Positions 23,433-31,960 are shown, counted from the first letter of the stretch. The stretch: DNA of 33,969 nucleotides from an uncultured Clostridia bacterium (GCA_945486035.1 CALYTB010000008.1:1-33969); one strand, 5' to 3'. Notes: generated by a model not told the origin, from the letters alone. Program-made: numbers and translations.

Positions 23433-25517
23433 TCAATAGAACAACAGATCGGAATATGTCGGATAGGGCCAGCAGCTCTTGTCCGTCAGCTCCTCCAGCG
23501 CATCGGCCTCCGCACGGACCGTCTGCATAGCCGGGATTACACGGTTACGGTATCCGGCGGCAGCAGCCTGAACCTCCTTTGGAAGCACAGCCAACGCTTT
23601 TTTCAGGACTTCTACCGCATCCCACAGCTTCTCCGTATGGGCGGAAAGCTGCCGGATCAGGGCTGTTTCTCCCTTACAGGATACACCCACATCCTGCTTC
23701 AGCTTTACGGTTTCGCACAGCACCTTGGAATATCGGATGGCCGCAGGCAGAATTTGATGAACAGCCATGTCCACCATGGTTCTCGCCTCGATGTTCACCA
23801 TTTTGTTGTAGGATTCCAAATGAATGGCAAACCGGGCACGGAATTCGTTTTCCGTAAAAATTCCATGCCGAACCACCAGATCAATGTTTTTGGGGCTAAC
23901 GTAGGTGGGCAGCGCTTCCGCGGTGGAGGGCAGATTGCTCAGGCCTCTGCGGGCTGCCTCTTCTTTCCAGGCATCGGAATAGCCATTGCCCTCAAAAATG
24001 ATTCGTCTGTGCTCCGTAAACGCTCTGGATACGATGGTCTGAAGGGTTCCCTCAAAATCCTCCGCTTTCTCCAGACTGTCGGCAAATCGGCTGAGCTGCT
24101 CTGCCATGATGGTATTCAGGGCAATGTTCGGCCCCGCGATGGACTGGGAAGACCCCAACATTCTCAGCTCAAATTTGTTTCCGGTAAATGCCAGGGGGCT
24201 GGTTCGGTTGCGGTCCGTGGTATCCTTGGGAATGGCAGGCAGCACATCCACACCGATTCGCAGCAGGCTCTTTTCAGGATCCTTGTAATTCGTTCCTTGG
24301 ATGATGGAATCCACCACCGCGCTCAGTTCATCTCCCAGGAAAATGGACACGATGGCAGGGGGCGCTTCCCCGCCGCCCAAACGATGGTCATTTCCCGCGG
24401 AGGCTACGGTGCACCGCAGAAAATCCTGATATTCATCCACCCCCTGGATAAATGCGGCCAGGAAAACCAGGAATCGGGCATTCTGCCTGGGCGTTTTCCC
24501 CGGGCTGAACAGATTCTTTCCTGTGTCTGTGGAAAGGGACCAGTTGTTGTGCTTGCCGGAGCCGTTCACCCCGGCGAAGGGCTTCTCGTGGAGAAGGCAC
24601 ACCAGATTGTGCTTGGCGGCGCACTTCTTCATAATTTCCATAATCAGCTGATTATCGTCGCAGGCAGTATTGGCATCCGTGTAGATGGGAGCCAGCTCAT
24701 GCTGACAGGGCGCGCCTTCATTGTGCTTGGTCTTGCTCAGGATGCCAAGCCTCCACAGCTGCTCGTCCAGGTCTTTCATGAAGGAGGATACCCGGGTCCG
24801 AATGGTTCCGAAATAGTGATCGTCCAGCTCCTGACCCTTTGGCGGCTGGGCGCCGAAGAGGGTTCTTCCCGTAAGGCGAAGATCCTCCCGCTGGGCATAG
24901 AGATCTTTCGGCAGCAGAAAATACTCCTGCTCCGCACCGACGCAGGGAATCACCCTACGGGTTTCCTCGTCCCCAAACAGGCGCAGGATTCGAACGGCCT
25001 CTCTGGAAACCTCCTCCATGGAACGAAGCAGCGGTGTTTTCTTGTCCAGCGATTCCCCATTGTAGGAAAAGAAACAGGTGGGAATGTACAAACTGCCGTC
25101 CTTCACAAAAGCGCAGGAGGTAGGATCCCAGGCCGTATACCCCCGGGCCTCAAAGGTAGCCCGAAGTCCACCCGACGGGAACGAACTGGCATCCGGCTCT
25201 CCGCGAACCAGTTCCTTACCGGAGAACTCCATAATCACCCGGCCGTCCCCGGTGGGACTGATGAAGGAATCGTGCTTTTCCGCGGTGATTCCCGTCATAG
25301 GCTGGAACCAGTGGGTGTAGTGCGTCGCGCCCTTTTCAATTGCCCAAACCTTCATGGCCTCGGCAATTTCATTGGCGGTATCCAGCGGAAGCTGAGAACC
25401 GTTAATTTTGCAGTCCTTCCAAGCAAGAAAAATGCGCTGGGGGAGTCTTTCCTGCATAACCGACTCATTGAAAACGTCGCTTCCAAAGATTTCGGGCACA
25501 TTCAAAAATTCACCCAT
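23433..25517 (-). CDS. glnN: Type III glutamine synthetase (GlnN)
   Basis: This ATP-dependent enzyme joins ammonia to glutamate in the cytoplasm. Its 694 residues are typical of the dodecameric GSIII family and far longer than GSI (about 450). Visible landmarks are THWFQPMTGITAEKHDSF, MEFSGKELVRGEPDASSFPSGG, AGVNGSGKHNNWS (ammonium/glutamate site), RNRTSPLAFTGNKFELRMLGSS and a helical C-terminal extension. The start was chosen at MGEFLNVPEIFG (25517), after GGGAAAGGACG; the ORF track begins 35 codons early inside the leader. A ~110-base untranslated leader separates it from a good promoter. It is divergent from an aminotransferase that may draw on the same glutamate pool. Confidence 0.96.
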   Translation of the reverse strand: MGEFLNVPEIFGSDVFNESVMQERLPQRIFLAWKDCKINGSQLPLDTANEIAEAMKVWAIEKGATHYTHWFQPMTGITAEKHDSFISPTGDGRVIMEFSGKELVRGEPDASSFPSGGLRATFEARGYTAWDPTSCAFVKDGSLYIPTCFFSYNGESLDKKTPLLRSMEEVSREAVRILRLFGDEETRRVIPCVGAEQEYFLLPKDLYAQREDLRLTGRTLFGAQPPKGQELDDHYFGTIRTRVSSFMKDLDEQLWRLGILSKTKHNEGAPCQHELAPIYTDANTACDDNQLIMEIMKKCAAKHNLVCLLHEKPFAGVNGSGKHNNWSLSTDTGKNLFSPGKTPRQNARFLVFLAAFIQGVDEYQDFLRCTVASAGNDHRLGGGEAPPAIVSIFLGDELSAVVDSIIQGTNYKDPEKSLLRIGVDVLPAIPKDTTDRNRTSPLAFTGNKFELRMLGSSQSIAGPNIALNTIMAEQLSRFADSLEKAEDFEGTLQTIVSRAFTEHRRIIFEGNGYSDAWKEEAARRGLSNLPSTAEALPTYVSPKNIDLVVRHGIFTENEFRARFAIHLESYNKMVNIEARTMVDMAVHQILPAAIRYSKVLCETVKLKQDVGVSCKGETALIRQLSAHTEKLWDAVEVLKKALAVLPKEVQAAAAGYRNRVIPAMQTVRAEADALEELTDKSCWPYPTYSDLLFY

Positions 25518-25631
25518 TCCCTTACGTCCTTTCCCATAAATCCCACAAACCGGCAACATATACACGTCTTTTTGTGGATGTTTGAAAAAATATACCGGAA
25601 TAATCCAAGGAATTACCCACATTACGGTATG

Positions 25632-25660
25632 ATTGTATTCTACCTCCTTCTAAAATGCAA
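25632..25660 (-). promoter_or_regulatory. Promoter of glnN
   Basis: On the minus strand TTGCAT, 17 bases, TACAAT. The start of transcription would give a leader of about 110 bases before the chosen ATG. Confidence 0.65.
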
Positions 25661-25765
25661 GCAGTGAAACTGTTCAAAAAAAGCACCCGGTAATAATTGG
25701 TTTTGTATATTTCTCCGAATTATTCAAATATGTTTTCCTGAAATGAATTATCCGACAATAAAAAC

Positions 25766-25794
25766 TTGCATTTTGCTTCCATAAAGCGTATAAT
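25766..25794 (+). promoter_or_regulatory. Promoter of the AspC-type aminotransferase
   Basis: TTGCAT (25766-25771), 17 bases, perfect TATAAT (25789-25794). Its -35 and the following TTT match those of the divergent glnN promoter. Confidence 0.75.
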
Positions 25795-25826
25795 AGGCCC
25801 ATCAAACATGACAAAACCCCGAAAGG

Positions 25827-27113
25827 ATGATGGATGTGACCCCCTATTCTTGCATGAGCAAATCCGAATTGGAGCAGCAGTACGCTGCTGTGCTGGAATC
25901 CTACCGCCGCTGTCAGGCCCAGGGGCTGAAGCTGAATATGGCCCGTGGAAAGCCCGCCAAGGCTCAGCTGGATCTGGTCAGCGGTATTTTGACAACTCTG
26001 CAGACTCCCGAGGACTGCTTCGACGGGGATATTGACTCCCGAAACTACGGCGAACTGGCGGGGCTTCCCTGCGCCCGGGTCTATTGGGCAGATGTGCTTG
26101 GCTGCAAGCCGGAGGAGATTTTTGTGGGAGGCGCCGCCTCTCTGAATATGATGTGCGACATTGTATCCCGTGCCTTCACTCATGGCCTGCTCCACAGTGA
26201 TCGCCCCTGGTGCCGGGAGGAGAAGGTCAAGTTCCTCTGCCCCTCCCCCGGCTATGACCGGCATTTCCAGATCGGTCAGTTTTACGGCGCGGAATTGATT
26301 ACCATTCCCATGACCCCCACGGGCCCGGACATGGACATGATTGAAGAATATGTCAAAGATCCCGCTGTGAAAATGGTTTGGGTCGTCCCCAAGTATTCCA
26401 ACCCCGACGGAATCATCTTCAGTGACGAAACCATCCGCCGTTTTGCGAATCTGAAGCCTGCCGCACCGGATTTTGCTATCATCTGGGACAACGCCTATTC
26501 CGTCCACGAATTTGAGGGCGAGTACGTGCCTTTCCCCGACATCATCTCCATGTGTCGGGACGCCGGCAACCCGGATATGGTTTATGAATTCGCTTCCACC
26601 TCCAAGATCACCTTTGCTGGCGGCGGCATCAGCTGCATGGCCGCCTCCGCAGCCAATATTCAGTATTTCACAGGAATCTTCGGCGTTCAGATGATTTCCT
26701 ATGATAAGGTAAATCAGATCCGTCATGTGAAGTTTTTGAAGGATAAGGCTCACACGCTGGAAATTATGAAACTCCATGCCTCCATCATGGCGCCCAAATT
26801 CCGGGTGGTGTCGGAGTATCTGAACCGGGAAATCGCACCCCTGGGTTTTGCGCATTGGGTAGATCCCAAAGGCGGCTACTTCGTCAGCCTGAACACCATG
26901 CCCGGAACCGCCAAGCGGACCTGGCAGCTTTGCAAGGAGGCCGGCGTTGTCCTGACCAACGCCGGTGCCACCTTCCCCTATGGCATCGACCCCAACGATT
27001 CCAACCTTCGCATTGCCCCCAGCCTCCCTCCCGTGGAGGAGCTGGAGAAGGCCATGGAAGTTCTGTGCATCAGCCTGAAGCTTGCCGCCTTGGAAAAGCT
27101 TCTGAATCCGTAA
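25827..27113 (+). CDS. Aspartate aminotransferase-type PLP enzyme (subgroup Ic, MocR-like aminotransferase domain)
   Basis: This 428-residue fold-type I aminotransferase of the clostridial AspC class transfers an amino group between aspartate (or a similar amino acid) and 2-oxoglutarate. LNMARGKPAKAQLDL near the N-terminus and RNYGELAGLP are characteristic of the class. VPKYSNPDGIIF is the NPxG-like loop, and FAIIWDNAYSVHEF holds the Asp/Tyr that touch PLP. EFASTSKITFAGGGIS contains the Schiff-base Lys, and SNLRIAPSLPP near the end holds the substrate-binding Arg. The start is uncertain among ATG 25827, ATG 25830 and GTG 25836; GAAAGGA fits GTG 25836 best by spacing. It is monocistronic, with its own promoter and terminator. 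Confidence 0.92.
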   Translation: MMDVTPYSCMSKSELEQQYAAVLESYRRCQAQGLKLNMARGKPAKAQLDLVSGILTTLQTPEDCFDGDIDSRNYGELAGLPCARVYWADVLGCKPEEIFVGGAASLNMMCDIVSRAFTHGLLHSDRPWCREEKVKFLCPSPGYDRHFQIGQFYGAELITIPMTPTGPDMDMIEEYVKDPAVKMVWVVPKYSNPDGIIFSDETIRRFANLKPAAPDFAIIWDNAYSVHEFEGEYVPFPDIISMCRDAGNPDMVYEFASTSKITFAGGGISCMAASAANIQYFTGIFGVQMISYDKVNQIRHVKFLKDKAHTLEIMKLHASIMAPKFRVVSEYLNREIAPLGFAHWVDPKGGYFVSLNTMPGTAKRTWQLCKEAGVVLTNAGATFPYGIDPNDSNLRIAPSLPPVEELEKAMEVLCISLKLAALEKLLNP

Positions 27114-27119
27114 GCCAGC

Positions 27120-27149
27120 ATCGCACCGGTTGAAAACCGGTGCGATTTT
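27120..27149 (+). terminator. Terminator of the aminotransferase gene
   Basis: ATCGCACCGGTT and AACCGGTGCGAT form a perfect 12-bp stem around GAA, followed by TTTG, six bases past the stop. Confidence 0.85.
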
Positions 27150-27171
27150 GTCAAATTGTGAAAAAACGCTC

Positions 27172-27200
27172 TTTCATTTTTTCTTTCTTTATGCTATACT
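27172..27200 (+). promoter_or_regulatory. Possible promoter of the GH2 gene
   Basis: TATACT (27195-27200) is a good -10. TTTCAT at 17-base spacing is a weak -35. Confidence 0.45.
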
Positions 27201-27237
27201 GACTAAGTACACTAATAAGGATAGGAGCGTGTCTCTA

Positions 27238-29487
27238 TTGCGAACGATTGTAAATTTGAACAGAAAATGGGCCTTCGCAAAGGGCGTTGCACAGCCCCCC
27301 GTTGAAATCCCTGAGCTTTGGAATCTTGTCAATCTTCCTCATACCTGGAACGCGATCGACGGTCAGGACGGCGGCGGAGACTACTACCGGGGAACCTGCT
27401 GTTACATGAAGCCGATTCAGAAGCAGGAGCTTCCCCAGACCGATCGGTATTACCTGGAGATTCGTGGAGCCAATTCCTCTGCGGATGTCTACATGAACGG
27501 CAAGCACCTTGCGCATCATGACGGCGGTTATTCCACCTGGCGTGTAGATTTGACCGATGCCCTGGAAAATGAGAATGTGCTGGCCATCACCGTGGACAAC
27601 TCCCCCAACCAGCAGGTCTATCCTCAGATGGCGGACTTTACCTTCTACGGCGGCCTCTACCGGGATGTGAATCTGATCTGTGTCAACGAGAGCCATTTTG
27701 ACCTGGACTACTATGGCGGCCCAGGCATTATGGTCACCCCCACCGTCAACGGCGCCGATGCCCAGGTGGAGGTTTCCGTATTCCTGTCCAATGCCCGCCT
27801 CGGTCAGAGTGTTCGTTTTACCCTTCTGGATGCCGAAGGTGCACAAATCGCGCAGCAGGAATGCAAGGATACCAAGGCTTCCTTCCTCATTCCCGGCGTT
27901 CACATGTGGAATGGCCGAAAGGATCCCTACCTCTACACCTGCCGGGCACAGCTGGTGGAGGATGACAAGGTTCTTGACGAAATCTCCACGCCCTTTGGCT
28001 GCCGCTTCTTCTCCATTGATCCCGATCGAGGCTTCCTGCTGAATGGGCAGGAGTACCCCCTCCGGGGTGTATCCCGTCATCAGGACCGCTGGGACGTCGG
28101 TAACGCCCTGCTGCCGGAGCATCACATAGAGGATATGGATCTGATCTGTGAAATGGGTGCTACCACCATCCGGCTGGCCCACTATCAGCACGACCAGTTC
28201 TTCTACGACCTGTGTGACCAGCGCGGCCAGGTGATTTGGGCCGAGATCCCCTACATTTCCCAGCATATGCCCACCGGCCGGGAAAACACCGTCAGTCAGA
28301 TGAAGGAACTCATTGTCCAGAATTACAACCACCCCTCCATCGTGGTCTGGGGCCTGAGCAATGAGATCACCATGAAGGGCGCGGAGGACCCGGATCTTCT
28401 GGAGAATCACCGGATTCTTAATGAGCTTTGCCATGAGCTGGACAAAACCCGTCTGACCACCATGGCCTGTGTCTCCCCCTGCCCCATCGACAGCAGCATT
28501 CTGGAAATCCCGGATGTGCTGTCTTATAACCACTATTTCGGCTGGTACGGCGGTGACACCTCCATGAACGGCCCCTGGTTTGATAAGTTCCACGCCAAAC
28601 ACCCCAAGCTCCCCATCGGCTGCTCTGAGTACGGCTGCGAGGCTCTGAACTGGCACACCTCCAACCCTCAGCAGGGTGACTACACCGAGGAATACCAGGC
28701 TTACTACCATGAGGAATTGATCCGCCAGTTGTTCTCCCGGAAATATCTTTGGGCCACCCATGTGTGGAACATGTTTGACTTTGGCTGCGATGCCCGCAAT
28801 GAGGGCGGCGAAAACGGCCAGAACCACAAGGGACTGGTTACCATCGACCGCAAGTATAAGAAGGACTCCTTCTACGCCTACAAGGCCTGGCTGTCCGACG
28901 AGCCCTTTGTCCATCTTTGCGGCAAGCGCTACGTGGATCGTGTGGAGGATGTGACCAAGGTCACCGTCTACTCGAACCTACCCTCCGTGGAGCTCTTTGC
29001 AAATGGTGTGTCCCTGGGTGTCCAGGAGGCCCCGGATCACTTCTTCTACTTCCAGGTGCCCAATTCCGGCTCGACCCATCTCACCGCCGTCAGCGGGGAC
29101 TGCCGGGACGAGAGCGTCATCCGCAAGGTGGATACCTTTAACGAGGCCTACCGCCTGCGGGAAAAGAATGCCATACTCAACTGGTTTGACATCACCGAAG
29201 TGGAAGGACATCTGTCCCTGAATTCCAAGTTCGGTGACATCATGGCAACCCTTCAGGGAAAAATGGTACTCATGGGCCTGTTTGCCAAGCTGGCCCCCAA
29301 GCTGGGCGGCGGCGCCAAAGGCGGCGGCTTTGACCTGGGCGGAATGAGTGGTATAATGGAGATGCTCTCCGGCTTCACCCTGATCCGCCTGACCGGTATG
29401 ATGGGCACCATGAATGTTTCCTTCACCAAGGAAGAGCTTCTGGACCTGAATGCCAAGCTCAATAAGATCAAAGCTCCCAAAGCCTGA
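27238..29487 (+). CDS. Glycoside hydrolase family 2 (beta-galactosidase/beta-glucuronidase type)
   Basis: This 749-residue GH2 enzyme cleaves beta-linked sugars. The N-terminal sugar-binding domain begins RTIVNLNRKWAFAKG, with NLPHTWNAIDGQDGGGDYYRG. Next come an immunoglobulin-like domain and the barrel from about residue 270 (LRGVSRHQDRWDVGNALL). The acid/base Glu is in SIVVWGLSNEITM and the nucleophile Glu in GCSEYGCEALNW. The last ~100 residues are unusual: LAPKLGGGAKGGGFDLGG, then Met-rich MSGIMEMLSGF and FTKEELLDLNAKLNKI. The start is probably TTG 27238 (ten bases after AGGAG), with GTG 27229 as the alternative; the track start at 27130 overlaps the upstream terminator. There is no signal peptide, so it is probably cytoplasmic. 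Confidence 0.93.
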   Translation: MRTIVNLNRKWAFAKGVAQPPVEIPELWNLVNLPHTWNAIDGQDGGGDYYRGTCCYMKPIQKQELPQTDRYYLEIRGANSSADVYMNGKHLAHHDGGYSTWRVDLTDALENENVLAITVDNSPNQQVYPQMADFTFYGGLYRDVNLICVNESHFDLDYYGGPGIMVTPTVNGADAQVEVSVFLSNARLGQSVRFTLLDAEGAQIAQQECKDTKASFLIPGVHMWNGRKDPYLYTCRAQLVEDDKVLDEISTPFGCRFFSIDPDRGFLLNGQEYPLRGVSRHQDRWDVGNALLPEHHIEDMDLICEMGATTIRLAHYQHDQFFYDLCDQRGQVIWAEIPYISQHMPTGRENTVSQMKELIVQNYNHPSIVVWGLSNEITMKGAEDPDLLENHRILNELCHELDKTRLTTMACVSPCPIDSSILEIPDVLSYNHYFGWYGGDTSMNGPWFDKFHAKHPKLPIGCSEYGCEALNWHTSNPQQGDYTEEYQAYYHEELIRQLFSRKYLWATHVWNMFDFGCDARNEGGENGQNHKGLVTIDRKYKKDSFYAYKAWLSDEPFVHLCGKRYVDRVEDVTKVTVYSNLPSVELFANGVSLGVQEAPDHFFYFQVPNSGSTHLTAVSGDCRDESVIRKVDTFNEAYRLREKNAILNWFDITEVEGHLSLNSKFGDIMATLQGKMVLMGLFAKLAPKLGGGAKGGGFDLGGMSGIMEMLSGFTLIRLTGMMGTMNVSFTKEELLDLNAKLNKIKAPKA

Positions 29488-29503
29488 TTCCTTCCATCAA
29501 AGC

Positions 29504-29556
29504 ACCGCTCTGTCAAGGCTGCCGTAATCATCCGGCAGCCCTGACAGAGCGGTTTT
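29504..29556 (+). terminator. Terminator of the GH2 gene
   Basis: ACCGCTCTGTCA-GGCTGCCG pairs with CGGCAGCC-TGACAGAGCGGT (about 20 bp with one small interruption), followed by TTTTC. Confidence 0.88.
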
Positions 29557-29564
29557 CATGTAAA

Positions 29565-29605
29565 GCTTATCGGGTTAACTCAGCAGCACAACATATTGTT
29601 GTTTC
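29565..29605. repeat. Isolated end of the composite intergenic repeat
   Basis: GCTTATCGGGTTAACTCAGC followed by CACAACATATTGTTGTTTCG matches the left end of the units at 20392 and 33373-33905. I see no core or right end, so this is a remnant. The rest of 29606-29787 holds the promoter and operator region of the EamA gene. Confidence 0.65.
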
Positions 29606-29678
29606 GATCATCGGTATTAATCCAGATCTGCACCTGGGCACTTCCTTATCAGCCCCATAGCCATTCGATAGAAAGACG

Positions 29679-29740
29679 TGACATTTTTCAATTTTTGTGC
29701 TATTGTGTGCATAGGGCATTATCCCCCCGGGGGATAATGC
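29679..29740 (+). promoter_or_regulatory. EamA promoter with a perfect C-run/G-run palindromic operator
   Basis: GTGACA (29679-29684), 16 bases, TATTGT (29701-29706) is the best promoter. Just downstream, 29716-29740 reads GCATTATCCCCC-C-GGGGGATAATGC, a perfect 12-bp inverted repeat about one central C. Operators of CsoR/RcnR/InrS-family repressors have this C/G-tract form with A/T flanks. The palindrome would cover the transcription start. The palindrome is directly seen; the protein that binds it is inferred. An RNA hairpin is the alternative. Confidence 0.55.
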
Positions 29741-29787
29741 ATTTTACCCGATGTTCTGTTCTTTTCAGGAAACAAGGAGAGACCATC

Positions 29788-30843
29788 ATGAATGCGAAAA
29801 CGAAAGCCACAGCCTTTGCCATATTGGCAGCCGCCTTATACGCGGTCAACATTCCTCTTTCGAAACTACTACTGACGCGGGTATCTCCAACCATGCTTGC
29901 CGCGTTTTTGTACCTTGGAGCTGGTTTTGGTCTTCTCTTGTACAGGCTGTTTGCCGGGCAAACGCTGCCGTCCAACCGTTTGACACGTTCGGAGCTACCC
30001 TATACCATCGGCATGGTGCTTCTGGATATCGCAGCACCGATTCTGCTGATGCTGGGACTGCAGCGCACCAATTCTGCCAACGCAGCGCTTCTGAACAATT
30101 TTGAGATCGTGGCAACATCCCTACTTGCCTTTGGGATATTCCGGGAAGTTCTGTCCAAACGTCTTTGGCTTGCCATTGTACTTGTCACTGTTGCCAGCAT
30201 TCTTTTGAGCTTCGAGGGAAGCGGTAGCTTTGAATTCAACTCCGGATCTGTTCTGGTGCTTGGCGCATCCTGCTGTTGGGGATTGGAAAACAACTCTACC
30301 CGGATGCTCAGTTCCAAGAGCTCTGTCCAGATCACCACCATCAAGGGTATCTGTTCCGGCTTCGGCAGCCTGCTCATTGCGCTGACTGTTGGGGAAAAGT
30401 TACCAAGCCCGATATGGATTCTTCCCATGCTTCTGTTGGGCTTCGTATCCTACGGACTCAGCATCAATTCCTACATCAAAGCACAAAAGGATTTAGGGGC
30501 TGCCAAAACCAGCGCCTACTATTCCATCGCCCCATTCCTGGGTGCCGCATTGGGTATGCTTCTTTTGCGGGAACGGCCCACTCTTCCATTCTGGCTTGGC
30601 CTTGCCGTCATGCTTGCAGCTGCTGCCCTTCTCGTCAAAGACACGGTTTCCCTCCAGCATACCCATGAGCACACCCACATTCATACCCATGCACACGCCC
30701 ATGGGAATCTCATCCATACCCATGCCCACAGCCACAGTCATACCCACGCCCATATTCACGGTCAGGAGGAAACCAATCACACCCATTCCCACGAAAAGCT
30801 GGAAGGTCACAACCATTCCCACATTTCCCCCGCGGAGCCATAA
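29788..30843 (+). CDS. EamA/DMT-family permease with a histidine-rich cytoplasmic-type tail
   Basis: The first ~285 residues of this 351-residue protein are a drug/metabolite transporter of the EamA family, with about ten hydrophobic helices in two repeats (AFAILAAALYAVNIPLSKLLL and, in the second half, VLVLGASCCWGLENNSTRML). The remaining ~65 residues contain about 22 histidines in HTH, HAH and HSH steps, a form typical of nickel, cobalt or zinc binding tails. The start at 29788 has CAAGGAGA eight bases upstream; the ORF track starts 64 codons too early, through the operator. A metal exporter role, or a metal-sensing tail, is inferred from the tail and the operator-like palindrome. EamA proteins usually move small organic solutes. 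Confidence 0.9.
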   Translation: MNAKTKATAFAILAAALYAVNIPLSKLLLTRVSPTMLAAFLYLGAGFGLLLYRLFAGQTLPSNRLTRSELPYTIGMVLLDIAAPILLMLGLQRTNSANAALLNNFEIVATSLLAFGIFREVLSKRLWLAIVLVTVASILLSFEGSGSFEFNSGSVLVLGASCCWGLENNSTRMLSSKSSVQITTIKGICSGFGSLLIALTVGEKLPSPIWILPMLLLGFVSYGLSINSYIKAQKDLGAAKTSAYYSIAPFLGAALGMLLLRERPTLPFWLGLAVMLAAAALLVKDTVSLQHTHEHTHIHTHAHAHGNLIHTHAHSHSHTHAHIHGQEETNHTHSHEKLEGHNHSHISPAEP

Positions 30844-30880
30844 ACACACATACAGGCGCCTTGATTTTACCTGCCCCGTG

Positions 30881-30925
30881 TCAAAAACAGGATCCCGTCG
30901 GTTTCCGATGGGATCCTGTTTTTGA
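30881..30925. terminator. Bidirectional terminator between EamA and DUF362 genes
   Basis: TCAAAAACAGGATCCC and GGGATCCTGTTTTTGA form a 16-bp stem that continues inward (GTCGG/CCGAT with one G-T pair). A and T runs flank it on both sides. Confidence 0.88.
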
Positions 30926-30933
30926 GGGAGGGC

Positions 30934-31797
30934 TCAAGCTTCAACCAGGGTATACTCCCGGGAACCGTAGCCCAGAGCAGCCGCGGCCTCGATGGTATGG
31001 ATTCCGTTCCGGCTCTCGATGCGTTCCACCAGCTTCTCCTTCCCCGGGTCGGAGGAGGTATACACCAGATCCACGCAGGCCTGGTCGATGGCAACGGGGT
31101 CTGTGGACACCAGAATACCGATATCTGCCATACAAGGATTCTTCGCAATGGAACAGCAGTCGCAGTCCACACTCATATTCTTCATTACATTCACATAGAC
31201 CAGATTCCCGTGGAAATACTCCACCACGGAACCTGCCGCTTCCGCCATGGCCTCCAGGAAGGAATCGTGATCGGAAGTCCAGATTTTTTTCGGATTCCCG
31301 GCACCATGGATATAGGCTTTCCCGTAGGAGGAGGCGACTCCGATGGAAATCTGCTTCAGTGCTCCGCCATAACCTCCCATAGGATGTCCCTTAAAATGGG
31401 ACAGCACCAGCATGGAATCATAAGCAGCCATGTCCTTCCCAACATAATTCTTGTGAATCACCTTCCCGTTGGGAATCTCCAGCTCCAGATCCGGCCCTTC
31501 CGCATCCAGAAGATCCACTGGGAAGCTGGTATCCCAGCCGTGTGATGTCAGCAGCTTTCTGTGCCTTTTCGTCGTATTCCGTGCGCCGGGATAAGCGGTG
31601 TTGCACTCCACGACTGTTCCGCCCACCGCGTCGATCATCGGCTTCCAGAAATCAGGGCGAATAAAATTCTGATTTCCTTTCTCTCCCGAATGAACCTTTA
31701 CAGCCACCTTACCCGGCAGGGCTTTTCCAACCAAATTGTAAAGCTCCAAAACCTTTTCCGGGGTAATCTCACGGGTAAAATATACGGTTGCTCCCAT
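30934..31797 (-). CDS. DUF362 domain protein
   Basis: This 287-residue protein matches DUF362. GKVAVKVHSGEKGNQNFIRPDF, then VVECNTAYPGARN, LVLSHFKGHPMGGYGGALKQ (about 135-155), and near the end MADIGILVSTDPVAIDQACVDLV all follow the family. Many relatives carry a ferredoxin-like CxxCxxC cluster, which I do not see here. Only a short cysteine group (VDCDCCSIAKNPC) is present, which might hold a metal. The function of the family is not established. The start at 31797 follows AAGGAGG; the track adds 24 residues. It has its own strong promoter and is convergent with the EamA gene. Confidence 0.88.
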   Translation of the reverse strand: MGATVYFTREITPEKVLELYNLVGKALPGKVAVKVHSGEKGNQNFIRPDFWKPMIDAVGGTVVECNTAYPGARNTTKRHRKLLTSHGWDTSFPVDLLDAEGPDLELEIPNGKVIHKNYVGKDMAAYDSMLVLSHFKGHPMGGYGGALKQISIGVASSYGKAYIHGAGNPKKIWTSDHDSFLEAMAEAAGSVVEYFHGNLVYVNVMKNMSVDCDCCSIAKNPCMADIGILVSTDPVAIDQACVDLVYTSSDPGKEKLVERIESRNGIHTIEAAAALGYGSREYTLVEA

Positions 31798-31880
31798 AGT
31801 TATCCTCCTTAGCATTTCACAGTGCCCAGATGCTACCGCCGCGACAGAATTCCGGTTTATTCTGAACATTCCTGTAAATA

Positions 31881-31909
31881 GGTATATCCCACCGTGCGCG
31901 CAATGTCAA
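31881..31909 (-). promoter_or_regulatory. Promoter of the DUF362 gene
   Basis: On the minus strand a perfect TTGACA, 17 bases, TATACC, about 85 bases before the ATG. Confidence 0.72.
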
Positions 31910-31960
31910 GTCATTATTTCAAACTGTTTCAGGATTTTTCGAAAAACAAACCCGGAACGC

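Noticed and set aside
23139-25667. 842-codon plus-strand ORF
   Set aside because: It is fully antisense to glnN, has no ribosome site, and its protein matches no family pattern. Long open antisense frames follow from the codon bias of the real gene.
25674-26855. 393-codon minus-strand ORF
   Set aside because: Antisense to the AspC-type aminotransferase; no start signals or recognisable domain.
27235-28914. 559-codon minus-strand ORF
   Set aside because: Antisense shadow of the GH2 gene, whose catalytic motifs are all present on the plus strand.
29716-29740. Reading the EamA palindrome simply as a transcription terminator
   Set aside because: The GH2 gene already has a strong terminator at 29504-29556, and the palindrome has a one-base centre and lies just after a promoter. 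Some hairpin role cannot be excluded.
30655-30840. CCCA(T/C)-type tandem DNA repeat
   Set aside because: It is the coding sequence of the histidine-rich tail (repeated CAC/CAT with Thr, Ala and Ser codons), not an independent DNA repeat.
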